From assembly GCF_000170795.1 (NCBI RefSeq), contig NZ_ABCM01000001.1, positions 186,001 through 250,000 on the forward strand: a stretch of DNA of 64,000 bases, written 5' to 3'. The notes under the pieces are model-generated. The model saw only the letters and a list, made by a program, of their open reading frames with translations, made no database searches and was not told the origin of the DNA. Shown here in pieces: positions 35,159 to 44,733 of this stretch (position 1 is the stretch's first letter; each line of letters opens with the position of its first letter). The stretch is from Pedobacter sp. BAL39 (GTDB lineage: Bacteria; Bacteroidota; Bacteroidia; Sphingobacteriales; Sphingobacteriaceae). Made by a program: the position numbers and the translations under genes.

Positions 35159-36445
35159 TTGAAAATCTACACCTATAAGGATTTATCTAAAGATGAGATA
35201 GCGTCACTCTGCCTGAGGCAGCTGGAAGACGACATCAGCATTCTTGACCGTGTAAAAAACATTGTTGACCGTGTAAAAGTGGAAGGCGACAGCGCATTAT
35301 TTGATTATGCAAGTCAGTTTGACCAGGTAAAGCTCGACAGCCTTTTTATCGAAAAGGAAGAGATCGAACAAATAGCGGCAGGCATTCCTGAAGATGCAAA
35401 AACAGCCATCGATACCGCCTACAACAACATCAAAGCATTCCATGCCTCACAGGTAAATGTGGAAGATAAAATTGAGACCATGCCCGGTGTCACCTGCTGG
35501 CGGGAATCGCGCGCAATTGAGCGTGTAGGCCTCTACATCCCCGGCGGATCGGCCGTATTGCCGAGTACCTTCCTGATGCTGGGCATCCCCGCCATGCTCG
35601 CCGGATGCAAGGAGATTGTAGTCTGCTCTCCTCCTCAGAAAGATGCTAAGACCAACTGTTACCTTGCATACTGTGCCATGAAGCTGGGCATCAACAAGAT
35701 CTTCCTCATTGGCGGTGCACAGGCAGTTGCAGCGATGGCTTACGGAACAGCAAGTGTACCCAAGGTACACAAGATCTTCGGTCCGGGCAACAGATACGTC
35801 ACCCAGGCCAAGCAGCTGATCCAGTCGTCAACCATGACTGCAATCGATATGCCCGCAGGGCCATCCGAGGTTTTAGTGCTCGCAGATGAGACTGCCAATT
35901 CGTCATACGTCGCCTCAGACCTTTTAGCACAAGCAGAACATGGCGCTGATAGTCAGACTGTTTTAGTAGCTACCTCATCAGATTTCATAGCTAAAACCTT
36001 AAAAGAAATCGAAGCACAGCTGAAAGCATTACCCAGGGCAGAGGTGGCAGCGAAAGCCATTGCAAACTCTTATGCGGTATTGGTAGACAGCCTGGAAGAA
36101 GGGATGGCCTTCAGCAATAGCTATGCCCCGGAACACCTGATCTTATCAACGAGCAGCTTTGAGCAACTGATCCCTCAGATCAGCAATGCAGGTTCGGTAT
36201 TCCTCGGCAACCTGACGCCTGAAAGTGCCGGCGACTACGCCTCGGGCACGAACCATACCCTGCCCACCAGCGGTTTTGCGAAAGCCTACTCAGGCGTATC
36301 GTTAGACTCCTTCATTAAAAAAATCACCTTCCAGCACATCAGCATTGAAGGTCTGCAAAATATAGGTAACACGGTAGAAGTCCTTGCATCCGCAGAAGGT
36401 TTGCAGGCACACCGTAATGCAATCACTATTCGTTTAAAATCATAA
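35159..36445 (+). CDS. hisD: histidinol dehydrogenase
   Basis: Zinc enzyme that oxidises L-histidinol to histidine in two NAD-dependent steps, the last step of the pathway. 428 aa as usual. GPGNRYVTQAKQ, AGPSEVLVLADE and the LAQAEHGADSQ metal/catalytic segment are all present. It also begins with TTG (35159), giving the family start MKIYTYKDLS. 47 bases after hisG, 1 base before hisC. Confidence 0.96.
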   Translation: MKIYTYKDLSKDEIASLCLRQLEDDISILDRVKNIVDRVKVEGDSALFDYASQFDQVKLDSLFIEKEEIEQIAAGIPEDAKTAIDTAYNNIKAFHASQVNVEDKIETMPGVTCWRESRAIERVGLYIPGGSAVLPSTFLMLGIPAMLAGCKEIVVCSPPQKDAKTNCYLAYCAMKLGINKIFLIGGAQAVAAMAYGTASVPKVHKIFGPGNRYVTQAKQLIQSSTMTAIDMPAGPSEVLVLADETANSSYVASDLLAQAEHGADSQTVLVATSSDFIAKTLKEIEAQLKALPRAEVAAKAIANSYAVLVDSLEEGMAFSNSYAPEHLILSTSSFEQLIPQISNAGSVFLGNLTPESAGDYASGTNHTLPTSGFAKAYSGVSLDSFIKKITFQHISIEGLQNIGNTVEVLASAEGLQAHRNAITIRLKS

Positions 36446-36446
36446 G

Positions 36447-37490
36447 ATGGATATCAATAAGTTACAACGCGAAAACATTAAAAACCTAAAGCCTTATTCT
36501 ACGGCAAGGGATGAATATAAAGGGCAGGCCAGCGTATTTCTGGATGCCAATGAAAACAGTTACGGCTCCCCACTGGACCAGCCATTCAACAGGTACCCTG
36601 ATCCCCTGCAGCTTGACCTAAAAGATGCATTGAGCAAAATTAAAGGTGTGCCGATAGAGAACACTTTCCTGGGCAACGGCAGCGATGAGGCCATCGACCT
36701 CCTCTTCCGTGCATTCTGCGAACCTGCAAAGGACAATGTGGTGATTCTCCCGCCAACCTATGGCATGTATGAGGTTTCTGCTAACATTAACAATGTGGAG
36801 GTGCGTAAAGTGAACCTGCTCCCCAACTACCAGCTGGACCTCGATAAAATTGCAGAGGCTGTTGATGAAAATACCAAGTTGATCTTCATCTGCTCTCCTA
36901 ACAATCCCACCGGCAACTCCATCATCCGTACAGACATTGAAACGGTACTTGCCAACTTTAGGGGTCTGGTGGTAATTGATGAAGCTTACATCAACTATGC
37001 AAAGCAAAAAACCTTTATCCAGGAATTGACAGAATACCCAAACCTGGTGGTGCTGCAAACTTTTTCCAAAGCATGGGGATTGGCAGCGTTACGTCTGGGA
37101 ATGGCTTTCGCTGCCCGACCTGTCATTGATGTATTGAATAAGGTTAAACCTCCTTACAACATCAACCAGGCCACCCAGGACCTTGCTCTGAAAGCATTGG
37201 CCAACATAGGACAAGTTAACGACTGGATTAAAACCACGGTTGCCGAGCGCGACAGCCTCAGCGAACGCCTGCTGGACATCCCTATGGTAAAAAAAGTGCA
37301 CCCTTCCGATGCCAACTTTATACTCATTGAGGTTATTGATGCGTTGAATACCTATAATGCATTGGTAGACAAAGGAATTATCGTCAGGGACCGCTCCAAA
37401 GTCACCCTTTGTGAAGGCTGTCTGCGAATCACCATAGGAACAACCGAAGAAAACCAGATCCTTCTGGAAGCACTACAATCGATCAACTAA
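36447..37490 (+). CDS. hisC: histidinol-phosphate aminotransferase
   Basis: PLP enzyme of fold type I converting imidazole-acetol phosphate to histidinol phosphate. 347 aa. The PLP Lys is in [22 protein letters not shown] and VIDEAYINY supply the other cofactor contacts. Lies 1 base after hisD and 5 before hisB. Confidence 0.96.
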   Translation: MDINKLQRENIKNLKPYSTARDEYKGQASVFLDANENSYGSPLDQPFNRYPDPLQLDLKDALSKIKGVPIENTFLGNGSDEAIDLLFRAFCEPAKDNVVILPPTYGMYEVSANINNVEVRKVNLLPNYQLDLDKIAEAVDENTKLIFICSPNNPTGNSIIRTDIETVLANFRGLVVIDEAYINYAKQKTFIQELTEYPNLVVLQTFSKAWGLAALRLGMAFAARPVIDVLNKVKPPYNINQATQDLALKALANIGQVNDWIKTTVAERDSLSERLLDIPMVKKVHPSDANFILIEVIDALNTYNALVDKGIIVRDRSKVTLCEGCLRITIGTTEENQILLEALQSIN

Positions 37491-37495
37491 ACATC

Positions 37496-38629
37496 ATGAA
37501 GAAAGTATTATTTATAGACAGGGACGGCACGCTGATTATTGAACCTGAAGACGAGCAGATCGACTCCTTTGAAAAACTGGAGTTCTACCCCCGCGCATTA
37601 TATTATTTGTCAAAAATAGTAAAGGAGCTGGATTATGAGCTCGTGATGGTGACCAACCAGGACGGCCTCGGCACAGATTCCCATCCGGAGCCGAACTTCT
37701 GGCCCGTGCACAACTTCATCATGAAAACTTTCGCCAATGAAGGGGTGGAATTTGCAGAAGTAATCATCGACAGAACCTTTGCGCATGAGAATGCACCTAC
37801 ACGTAAGCCCAATACAGGCCTGCTGCAGCATTTCTTTGCTGAAGGTTATGACCTTGCAAATTCCTTCGTGATCGGCGACCGGATCAATGATGTTATTCTC
37901 GCTAAAAACCTGGGTGCAAAATCCATCTGGCTAAATAATAACGAGACACTCGGTGCCAATGAAAACCTGGAGAAAGCCGCAGCATTGTCTGAATACATTG
38001 CCATTGCAACGAAAAACTGGGAAGACATCTACACCATGCTGAAAGCAGGCACCAGGACTGTACACCATGAGCGCAATACCAATGAAACCAAAATCAGCAT
38101 TGATATTGACCTGGATGGTACTGGCAAAGCGCATATCGATACTGGCCTCAATTTTTTCAACCACATGCTGGACCAGATCGCACGCCATGGCAGCATTGAT
38201 CTGAAAATAAAAACCAACGGCGATCTCCATATCGACGAACACCACACCATCGAAGATACCGGAATAGCTCTGGGTGAAGCCTTTGCAAAAGCCATCGGCA
38301 ACAAACTTGGACTGGAACGGTACGGCTTTTGCTTGCCTATGGATGATTGTTTAGCACAGGCAGCGATCGACTTCGGTGGCAGGAACTGGATCGTCTGGGA
38401 AGCGGAATTTAGCCGTGAGATGGTTGGTGACATGCCTACAGAAATGTTCTACCACTTTTTCAAGTCGTTCAGCGATGCTGCAAAATGCAACCTGAACATT
38501 AAAGCGGAAGGCGACAATGAGCATCACAAAATTGAAGCGATCTTTAAAGCCTTTGCAAAAGCAATTAAAATGGCCATAAAACGCGACGCGGAAAAACTGG
38601 TATTACCAAGCACGAAAGGCGTATTATAA
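37496..38629 (+). CDS. hisB: bifunctional histidinol-phosphatase / imidazoleglycerol-phosphate dehydratase
   Basis: 377 aa fusion. Residues ~1-165 form a HAD phosphatase (FIDRDGTLI with the two Asp, and IGDRINDV), which removes phosphate from histidinol phosphate. Residues ~185-377 form the IGP dehydratase with [13 protein letters not shown] and [16 protein letters not shown], the metal-binding His clusters. Same fusion as in enterobacteria. Stop and hisH start share one base (TAATG). Confidence 0.96.
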   Translation: MKKVLFIDRDGTLIIEPEDEQIDSFEKLEFYPRALYYLSKIVKELDYELVMVTNQDGLGTDSHPEPNFWPVHNFIMKTFANEGVEFAEVIIDRTFAHENAPTRKPNTGLLQHFFAEGYDLANSFVIGDRINDVILAKNLGAKSIWLNNNETLGANENLEKAAALSEYIAIATKNWEDIYTMLKAGTRTVHHERNTNETKISIDIDLDGTGKAHIDTGLNFFNHMLDQIARHGSIDLKIKTNGDLHIDEHHTIEDTGIALGEAFAKAIGNKLGLERYGFCLPMDDCLAQAAIDFGGRNWIVWEAEFSREMVGDMPTEMFYHFFKSFSDAAKCNLNIKAEGDNEHHKIEAIFKAFAKAIKMAIKRDAEKLVLPSTKGVL

Positions 38630-39222
38630 TGATTGGAATCGTAAACTATGGGGCTGGAAACATCTTCTCCCTGACTTCAGCACTGGAAAGGCAACACCTG
38701 GACTACGGTATGGTGAACACGGAGGCAGATCTGGATAAATATACCCACATCATTATTCCGGGTGTAGGACATGCGGGCGCTGCAATGGCCAAGCTGGAAC
38801 ACACAGGCCTGGTAGAGCCCATCAGAAAATTAAAGAAGCCGGTGCTGGGCATCTGTGTAGGCATGCAACTGCTTACAGACCATTCTGAGGAAGGAGATGC
38901 CGAAATGATGAAGATCTTCCCCCTGAATACGCGCTTATTTAATAAGGATCAGGGGATTAAGATCCCGCACATGGGATGGAACAATATTGACCATAAAAAC
39001 AATCCCCTTTTTGCAGGTGTTGAAAATCTGACACAATTTTACTTCGTCCATTCGTACTTTATTGAATATAACCCTACTTTTGACATCGCTACTGCAAACT
39101 ATGGCATGCCATTTTCTGCAGCAATACAAAAGGACAATTTCTATGGCGTTCAGTTTCACCCGGAGAAATCCGGAATCGCCGGAGAGCTTTTATTAAAGAA
39201 TTTTTCAAACTTAAAATACTAA
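38629..39222 (+). CDS. hisH: imidazole glycerol phosphate synthase, glutaminase subunit
   Basis: 197 aa class I glutamine amidotransferase that supplies ammonia to HisF. Nucleophile Cys in GICVGMQLL, His and Glu in VQFHPEKSG. Starts on the last base of the hisB stop and is followed 1 base later by hisA, so tightly coupled. Confidence 0.95.
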   Translation: MIGIVNYGAGNIFSLTSALERQHLDYGMVNTEADLDKYTHIIIPGVGHAGAAMAKLEHTGLVEPIRKLKKPVLGICVGMQLLTDHSEEGDAEMMKIFPLNTRLFNKDQGIKIPHMGWNNIDHKNNPLFAGVENLTQFYFVHSYFIEYNPTFDIATANYGMPFSAAIQKDNFYGVQFHPEKSGIAGELLLKNFSNLKY

Positions 39223-39223
39223 A

Positions 39224-39973
39224 ATGTACATCATTCCAGCAATTGATATTCTAGATGGGAAAGTGGTTCGCCTTAGAGAGGGCGACTATAACCAGAAAAC
39301 AGTTTATGACGTTTCCATCGCCGAAATGATCGAAACCTACCGGTCTAATGGTACAGAATTCATACATATTATTGACCTGAACGGCGCTAAAGGCGACTTC
39401 AGCAATCAGGCTGCCCTGTTTGACATCATCAAAAAAACAGACATGCGCGTGCAGTACGGCGGCGGTATCCGCACCATCCAGCAGGTAACAGACCTTCTTG
39501 ATGCCGGTATCCACCGCGTCATTGTAGGCACGCAGGCCATCACCAACCCTGACTTCCTGGAGGAACTCAGCAAAGAGGTAGGCAAAAAATATGACTATGC
39601 CAACCGCATTGTCATTGCCATTGATGTGCTGGATGAGGTCATCAAATATTCAGGATGGATGGAAAGTTCGCCAATCAAACTGATGGACTATGTGGATAAA
39701 TGCCTGCAACTGGGCTTCTTCAGGTTCCTTTGCACAGACATCAACAAGGATGGCAAATTAGGCGGCGCTGCTGTCGACCTCTATAAAAAACTGCTGGAGC
39801 ACTCTCCGTTCATTAAACTGATCGCCTCAGGAGGCATCAGCTCTATGGCCGACATCGAGGAGCTCGCCAACCTGAACATCCGCTCGGTGGTGGTTGGAAA
39901 GGCGATCTATGAAGACAGGATCACGATTGAAGACATCAAGGACTGGAACCTGAAGCAAATGACTTCCCTCTAG
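39224..39973 (+). CDS. hisA: ProFAR isomerase
   Basis: 249 aa TIM barrel that opens the ribose ring of ProFAR to PRFAR. Catalytic Asp in [14 protein letters not shown] (residue 8) and the second in LCTDINKDG; phosphate loops [10 protein letters not shown] and ASGGISSM. Paralogous to hisF, which follows 4 bases later. Confidence 0.95.
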   Translation: MYIIPAIDILDGKVVRLREGDYNQKTVYDVSIAEMIETYRSNGTEFIHIIDLNGAKGDFSNQAALFDIIKKTDMRVQYGGGIRTIQQVTDLLDAGIHRVIVGTQAITNPDFLEELSKEVGKKYDYANRIVIAIDVLDEVIKYSGWMESSPIKLMDYVDKCLQLGFFRFLCTDINKDGKLGGAAVDLYKKLLEHSPFIKLIASGGISSMADIEELANLNIRSVVVGKAIYEDRITIEDIKDWNLKQMTSL

Positions 39974-39977
39974 GCCG

Positions 39978-40733
39978 ATGCTGAGTAAACGTATCATTCC
40001 ATGTCTGGATGTCAAAGACGGCCGGACCGTAAAAGGCGTGAACTTCATCGATCTTAAGGATGCCGGTGACCCGGTGGAACTGGCCTGGCAGTATGCACAG
40101 CAGGGCGCCGATGAGCTGGTATTCCTGGACATCACCGCCACGCATGAACGCCGCAAGACCATGATCGAGATGGTGAAAGCAGTTGCCAAACAGCTGAACA
40201 TCCCCTTTACCATTGGAGGGGGCATCACGACCATTCAGGATGCTGAGGCGTTGCTGAATGCCGGCGCCGACAAGATCAGCATCAACTCGGCAGCAGTAAA
40301 AAACCCCTCATTGATTGAAGAGCTAGCAAGAGCCTTCGGTGTGCAGTTTGTGGTGGTTGCCGTAGATACCAAGCTGGTGGAGGGCAAAAACATGGTCCAC
40401 CTGAACGGCGGAAGGCTCATCACAGAACTGGAAACCGAGGACTGGATCAAACGTGCCGAAAGCCTGGGTGCCGGAGAAATCCTCCTGACTTCGATGGATC
40501 ATGATGGCACAAAACAGGGCTTCGACTGTGGCCTGCTCAACGCCATCACCCAAATGATCAACATTCCTGTAATCGCCTCCGGCGGCGCAGGAAAGGTGGA
40601 ACACTTTACCGAAGTATTTGAAAAAACCGGCGTAGACGCCGCACTGGCGGCATCGGTATTTCACTTTGGTGAGATCCCTATCCCAATGCTCAAACAAAAA
40701 TTAAAAGACCACAATATACCTGTAAGGTTATGA
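39978..40733 (+). CDS. hisF: imidazole glycerol phosphate synthase, cyclase subunit
   Basis: 251 aa TIM barrel forming IGP and AICAR from PRFAR with ammonia from HisH. Catalytic Asp in [10 protein letters not shown] and [10 protein letters not shown]; phosphate loops [14 protein letters not shown] and [10 protein letters not shown]. The stop overlaps the hisIE start by 4 bases (ATGA). Confidence 0.95.
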   Translation: MLSKRIIPCLDVKDGRTVKGVNFIDLKDAGDPVELAWQYAQQGADELVFLDITATHERRKTMIEMVKAVAKQLNIPFTIGGGITTIQDAEALLNAGADKISINSAAVKNPSLIEELARAFGVQFVVVAVDTKLVEGKNMVHLNGGRLITELETEDWIKRAESLGAGEILLTSMDHDGTKQGFDCGLLNAITQMINIPVIASGGAGKVEHFTEVFEKTGVDAALAASVFHFGEIPIPMLKQKLKDHNIPVRL

Positions 40734-41320
40734 ATATAGATTTTGAAAAAACGGACGGACTTGTTCCTGTGATTATACAGGATGTACATACCCTGGAAGT
40801 TTTAATGCTTGGTTACATGAACCAGGAAGCCTGGACAAAAACCAATGCAGAAGGCAAAGTAACCTTCTTCTCAAGGTCTAAACAAAGGCTGTGGACAAAA
40901 GGTGAAGAAAGCGGTCACTTCCTGTTTGTCAAAGAAACGCACATTGACTGCGACAATGATACGATCCTGATCAAAGCCTCTCCTGTGGGGCCTACCTGCC
41001 ACACGGGCAGCAGGAGCTGTTTCAAAACCAACTACAATCAGAACTTCATCTTCGAGCTGGAGCAAATCATTGCAGATCGTTATGAAAACCCTGTGGAAGG
41101 CTCCTACGTGAACAAACTGCGCAGTAAAGGCATCAATAAAATCGCGCAGAAAGTGGGTGAAGAAGGTGTGGAAACAGTTATTGCCGCATTGAATGAAACT
41201 GACGAAGAATTCATTGGCGAAAGCTCCGACCTGATTTTCCATTTACTGGTATTGTTGAGAGAAAAAGGCAAAACGCTGTCTGAGATTGCACAAAACCTGG
41301 AAAAAAGACATCAGAAATAA
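40730..41320 (+). CDS. hisIE: bifunctional phosphoribosyl-AMP cyclohydrolase / phosphoribosyl-ATP pyrophosphatase
   Basis: 196 aa fusion carrying pathway steps 3 and 2. The HisI part (residues ~1-115) has [19 protein letters not shown] and the zinc ligands in [11 protein letters not shown] and [11 protein letters not shown]. The HisE part has [18 protein letters not shown] and the helical metal site. The stop codon is followed at once by the ATG of the WD40 gene. Confidence 0.95.
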   Translation: MNIDFEKTDGLVPVIIQDVHTLEVLMLGYMNQEAWTKTNAEGKVTFFSRSKQRLWTKGEESGHFLFVKETHIDCDNDTILIKASPVGPTCHTGSRSCFKTNYNQNFIFELEQIIADRYENPVEGSYVNKLRSKGINKIAQKVGEEGVETVIAALNETDEEFIGESSDLIFHLLVLLREKGKTLSEIAQNLEKRHQK

Positions 41321-42223
41321 ATGTTGACGCATATACAGACCCTTAGCGGACATCAGAACCCGATCTATGCCCTTGCTCTTGCTCCTGCTAAAGACCATTT
41401 CTTTAGTGCTGGTAACGATAAAGGTGTCGTAGAGTGGTCGTTGGAAAGCATGGCCTTCCAAAAGGTACTGGTACCTGTGCAGAGTTCTGTATATGCTTTA
41501 CATCGATACAAAGACTGGCTGTTTATTGCGCAGCGTAGCGGCCTGATCCTGGTTTACGACCTGCCGCAGCAACTGTTGGTGGCGACCTTGAACCATCACA
41601 AAAAGGGTGTCTTTGACATCAAGACCATCCCCCATAAAGATGAGCTCATCAGCACCGGTGAAGATGGCATACTCGCCGTATGGTCATTAAAGGATTTCTC
41701 GTTCCTGTATCAGTTTCCCGTAATCAGTGATACGGTCCGCGTGATTGCCCTGAGTAATGATGAGCAGGAAATTGCACTCGGTGCCAAGGATGGTGTCATC
41801 AGAATTTATCGTGCTGAAGATTACAGCCTGCTCAGGGAACTAACGGCACATAAAGGACCAATTACCTCGCTTCAGTATTCACCTGAGGGAGATCACCTCA
41901 TTTCTGGCAGCAGAGATGCTCAGCTAAAGGTATGGGGCCTCCCTGACTATGAACTGATCAACAACATCGCCGCGCACATGTTCGGCATTTATGCCATCGC
42001 CTTTCATCCCACAGCCCCCTACTTTGCCACCTGCAGCCAGGATAAAGGGATTAAACTCTGGGGCAGTAAAGATTTCAAGCTTTATAAGATCCTGAGCCTG
42101 GAGAAAAATACGGAAGGCCATTCTCACTCCATCAATAAACTCATCTGGAGCCATGATGGTAAATACCTGATCTCCACCGGAGACGACAGACAGGTCATGG
42201 TATGGAAGTTCAGCTTACACTAG
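41321..42223 (+). CDS. WD40-repeat protein at the end of the his operon
   Basis: 300 aa, seven WD40-like blades forming one beta-propeller; clear repeats end in VVEWSL, LAVWSL, LKVWGL, IKLWGS and VMVWKF. No signal peptide or membrane segment, so it is cytoplasmic, and no catalytic domain is attached. The ATG directly follows the hisIE stop without a gap, so it is very likely cotranscribed. WD40 proteins are scaffolds; a role in histidine synthesis is not established by the sequence. Confidence 0.9.
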   Translation: MLTHIQTLSGHQNPIYALALAPAKDHFFSAGNDKGVVEWSLESMAFQKVLVPVQSSVYALHRYKDWLFIAQRSGLILVYDLPQQLLVATLNHHKKGVFDIKTIPHKDELISTGEDGILAVWSLKDFSFLYQFPVISDTVRVIALSNDEQEIALGAKDGVIRIYRAEDYSLLRELTAHKGPITSLQYSPEGDHLISGSRDAQLKVWGLPDYELINNIAAHMFGIYAIAFHPTAPYFATCSQDKGIKLWGSKDFKLYKILSLEKNTEGHSHSINKLIWSHDGKYLISTGDDRQVMVWKFSLH

Positions 42224-42269
42224 CTAAAAAGATAAAGATTGCTTAAATTGGGATGACTAAATATAAGTT

Positions 42270-42746
42270 ATGCCTAAAGAACATCAATACCTAAGCAACC
42301 TGACCTGGACTGGAAATAAAGGATCGGGCACGATGGATTACCGCTCTTATGACCGAAGCTTCAGTATCTCCATTCCCGATAAACCTGAACTTCTCGGTTC
42401 TTCTGACTCTGCTTTCCTTGGTGACAAAACCAAACACAACCCGGAAGACCTGCTGATCTCCTCTATTTCCTCATGTCATATGTTGTGGTTCCTACACCTT
42501 TGCGCCGAAACTGGCATCACAGTATTGGATTATAAGGACAATGCGACGGGAACGATGACTGAAAATTCGGACGGCAGTGGGCACTTTACAGAGGTCGTCC
42601 TCCACCCTGTAGTGCTGATCTCCGATGAATCACAGGTGGAGCAGGCAAACAAGCTACATGAGCAGGCCAATAAGCTGTGCTTCATTGCCAACTCATGTAA
42701 CTTCCCTATTCGGCACCAGCCCAGCTGCAGTGCGGAAAAAAGCTAG
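42270..42746 (+). CDS. OsmC/Ohr-family protein
   Basis: 158 aa. The OsmC fold is shown by NPEDLLISSISSCHMLWFLHLC, which holds the first redox Cys, and by the C-terminal IANSCNFPIRHQP with the second. Such proteins reduce organic hydroperoxides. It is single-gene; its 3' gap to the next gene is ~90 bases without structure. It is of the general OsmC branch rather than a classical Ohr. Confidence 0.85.
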   Translation: MPKEHQYLSNLTWTGNKGSGTMDYRSYDRSFSISIPDKPELLGSSDSAFLGDKTKHNPEDLLISSISSCHMLWFLHLCAETGITVLDYKDNATGTMTENSDGSGHFTEVVLHPVVLISDESQVEQANKLHEQANKLCFIANSCNFPIRHQPSCSAEKS

Positions 42747-42835
42747 ATAATGCACATCCATTGCCTAAATTCCGGAAGACTAGTATAAAGCATATTTTAG
42801 CTGATGCAAAAATGTGGATGAAAACAATAACTAGC

Positions 42836-43612
42836 CTAAAAAAACCTTTTGATAATCCTCAGCTTGTGGGTGTACCTTCCAAGCTCATCGTTATAGATCC
42901 CCTCCTGGTCCATCCGGTCTATCCTGACCTTCCCGGAAGCATGGATGATTTCTGAATCGCTCAGCATGATACCTACGTGTATAATGCGCCCTTCTGCATT
43001 GTCAAAGAACGCGACATCCCCGGCTTTCACTTCCGGCAGGAAGTCTACAGCTGTACCTTGTTCTGACTGCTGCCAGGCATCCCTCAGGAGGGCAATGCCA
43101 TGTAGCCTGAAAACCACCTGCGTGAAGCCCGAACAATCTATCCCAAACAACGTCTTCCCTCCCCAGAGATAAGGCACGTTCTGGAAAAACAAGGCAGTGT
43201 CCACCAATTTGTCGGGGCTCGTCAGCATTTCTTTAGGATGAAACATCACCCGGTATTTTGTATCGCCCAGATAGCAGACACCATCTTTATACAAAGGAAG
43301 ACTACTGCCCGGAGAAAGAAAGTACTTGCTGCCGGCATCATCCATCAAAATATTGGCGAGCTCTGCGGGAACAAGGTAGCTAGTTTCAGCAATCTCTTCA
43401 AATTGTGCCTGCGACAAAGGGGCGAGCTGCTTAAAATCTACCCATCCTTCGTAACCATCGTAAACGTTGCGCACCTGCCGCCATTGTGCATCGCGGCCGA
43501 TCACCATGACATGTTCGCCAAAAAGCAACTGAGAAACGATTTCAGCACGGTCGGACGCCGAGACCCTGAGCGGCGCTACAGCAAGTCTGCAGATGGCATA
43601 ATTATCTTCCAT
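42836..43612 (-). CDS. NlpC/P60 cysteine peptidase with SH3-like domain
   Basis: 258 aa. N-terminal bacterial SH3-type segments (residues ~1-80, with QLLFGEHVMVIGRDAQWRQV) precede an NlpC/P60 domain: catalytic Cys in FGIDCSGFTQ, His in GRIIHVGIML and a third polar residue in IIHASG. Hydrolyses gamma-D-Glu-diamino acid bonds in peptidoglycan stem peptides, like YkfC. There is no obvious signal peptide, which fits a cytoplasmic muropeptide-recycling role. Confidence 0.88.
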   Translation of the reverse strand: MEDNYAICRLAVAPLRVSASDRAEIVSQLLFGEHVMVIGRDAQWRQVRNVYDGYEGWVDFKQLAPLSQAQFEEIAETSYLVPAELANILMDDAGSKYFLSPGSSLPLYKDGVCYLGDTKYRVMFHPKEMLTSPDKLVDTALFFQNVPYLWGGKTLFGIDCSGFTQVVFRLHGIALLRDAWQQSEQGTAVDFLPEVKAGDVAFFDNAEGRIIHVGIMLSDSEIIHASGKVRIDRMDQEGIYNDELGRYTHKLRIIKRFF

Positions 43613-43724
43613 TTATAGATAGTTTTGGACGGCATAAATGTAGTCATCACATTTTAATAAGTAAACGATCTATAAACTTTTGAGGTCTTATTTTGTTTTA
43701 TGAGTACATACAAACTGTACGATC

Positions 43725-44198
43725 ATGAACGTCAAGAAAATTTTAATTGCAGTAGACAACAGTACCTGCTCAGAAAAAGCAGCAAGAACGGGTTACGATA
43801 TCGCCAGGACTTTCAGTGCCGAAGTGGCTTTGGTCAACATCATCGAGCCTGTACCTGCTACCATCAGCCCGGATCTTACTCTTGCACCGGTATTTCTGGA
43901 GACTTACGACAATAGTGAGGAGAACAGTCATCTTTTGCTCAGGGAGATTGAAACGAAGTACAGTCATGGCATTACCACCACTTACCTGAGTGTGCTCGAC
44001 AGCCCTGCTCATGGTATTGTGAAACAGGCAGAAGAGTGGTCCGCCAGCCTGATCGTTATCGGTACCTATGGACGCACCGGATTATACCACTTTCTGATGG
44101 GAAGTGTAGCGGAAGAAGTTGCACGTAAGTCGACCTGCCCGGTGCTGATTGTACCGAATAAGTTTGAGGATAAAGAGCAGGAATCACCTGTTTTATGA
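43725..44198 (+). CDS. universal stress protein
   Basis: 157 aa UspA-fold protein with the ATP-binding pattern GTYGRTGLYHFLMGS near the C-terminus, followed by VARKSTCPVLIVP. A single USP domain, soluble. The upstream region carries AAACTTTTGAG at 43674-43684, a motif also seen before grpE. The start ATG at 43725 gives the typical MNVKKILIAVDNS. Confidence 0.9.
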   Translation: MNVKKILIAVDNSTCSEKAARTGYDIARTFSAEVALVNIIEPVPATISPDLTLAPVFLETYDNSEENSHLLLREIETKYSHGITTTYLSVLDSPAHGIVKQAEEWSASLIVIGTYGRTGLYHFLMGSVAEEVARKSTCPVLIVPNKFEDKEQESPVL

Positions 44199-44249
44199 TC
44201 AGACTCAGACTTAAGTTAGCGAGAAACTAATAAGACTCAATATAATTAA

Positions 44250-44281
44250 CAAAAAAAAGGACGCCTGTAGCAGGCGTCCTT
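44250..44281 (-). terminator. rho-independent terminator of the ferredoxin gene
   Basis: Arms AAGGACGCCTG (44257-44267) and CAGGCGTCCTT (44271-44281) with a 3-base loop. On the minus strand the stem is followed by eight T residues. It lies 25 bases after the ferredoxin stop and may also stop the convergent uspA transcript. Confidence 0.9.
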
Positions 44282-44305
44282 CAATATTTTATATCTCGTA
44301 CTACC

Positions 44306-44656
44306 CTATCCTTCCTGATGTAACCAGGCCTTCTTAGCCAATAGTTCTTCTTCAGTCTCGCGGATGTCTTCATCATCAACACAACAGTCAACCGGACAAA
44401 CGGCTGCACATTGAGGTTCATCATGAAAACCTTTACACTCTGTACATTTATCGGAAACAATATAATAAACCTCATCAGATACGGCGTCCTGTGATGCCTC
44501 AGCATCTACTTCAGAACCGCCAAAATCGATAATTCCACTCAAATTGGTACCGTCGGAGAACCTCCAGGCTGTGCCCGCATCATAAATTGCATTATTTGGG
44601 CATTCAGGCTCACATGCCCCGCAGTTAATACATTCGTCTGTTATTTTAATAGCCAT
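44306..44656 (-). CDS. 4Fe-4S dicluster ferredoxin
   Basis: 116 aa, small electron carrier. First cluster Cys: CINCGACEPECP (residues ~9-20). The second set, CTECKGF and CAAVCPVDC, is near residue 70, with a ~45-residue insertion between, typical of Chromatium-type ferredoxins with extra loops. Divergent from a LuxC-type acyl-CoA reductase with overlapping promoters, a pairing that recurs in Bacteroidota. Confidence 0.9.
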   Translation of the reverse strand: MAIKITDECINCGACEPECPNNAIYDAGTAWRFSDGTNLSGIIDFGGSEVDAEASQDAVSDEVYYIVSDKCTECKGFHDEPQCAAVCPVDCCVDDEDIRETEEELLAKKAWLHQEG

Positions 44657-44684
44657 GTCTTCGTCTATATCTATTGCATAAGAT

Positions 44685-44706
44685 TACCTTTGCAACTGCA
44701 AATATA
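44685..44706. promoter_or_regulatory. divergent -7 elements of the ferredoxin and acyl-CoA reductase genes
   Basis: TACCTTTG at 44685-44692 (plus) and TATATTTG at 44706-44699 (minus) both match TAnnTTTG. They face opposite ways and lie only 6 bases apart, so the two polymerases would compete for overlapping promoters. Confidence 0.5.
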
Positions 44707-44733
44707 ACACATAAACTTTAAAATTGTTGAATT

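Noticed and set aside
44207..44216. ACTTAAGT near the uspA stop as a further copy of the Crp/Fnr operator
   Set aside because: Only the central 8 bases are symmetric, the half-sites do not match, and no promoter lies downstream.
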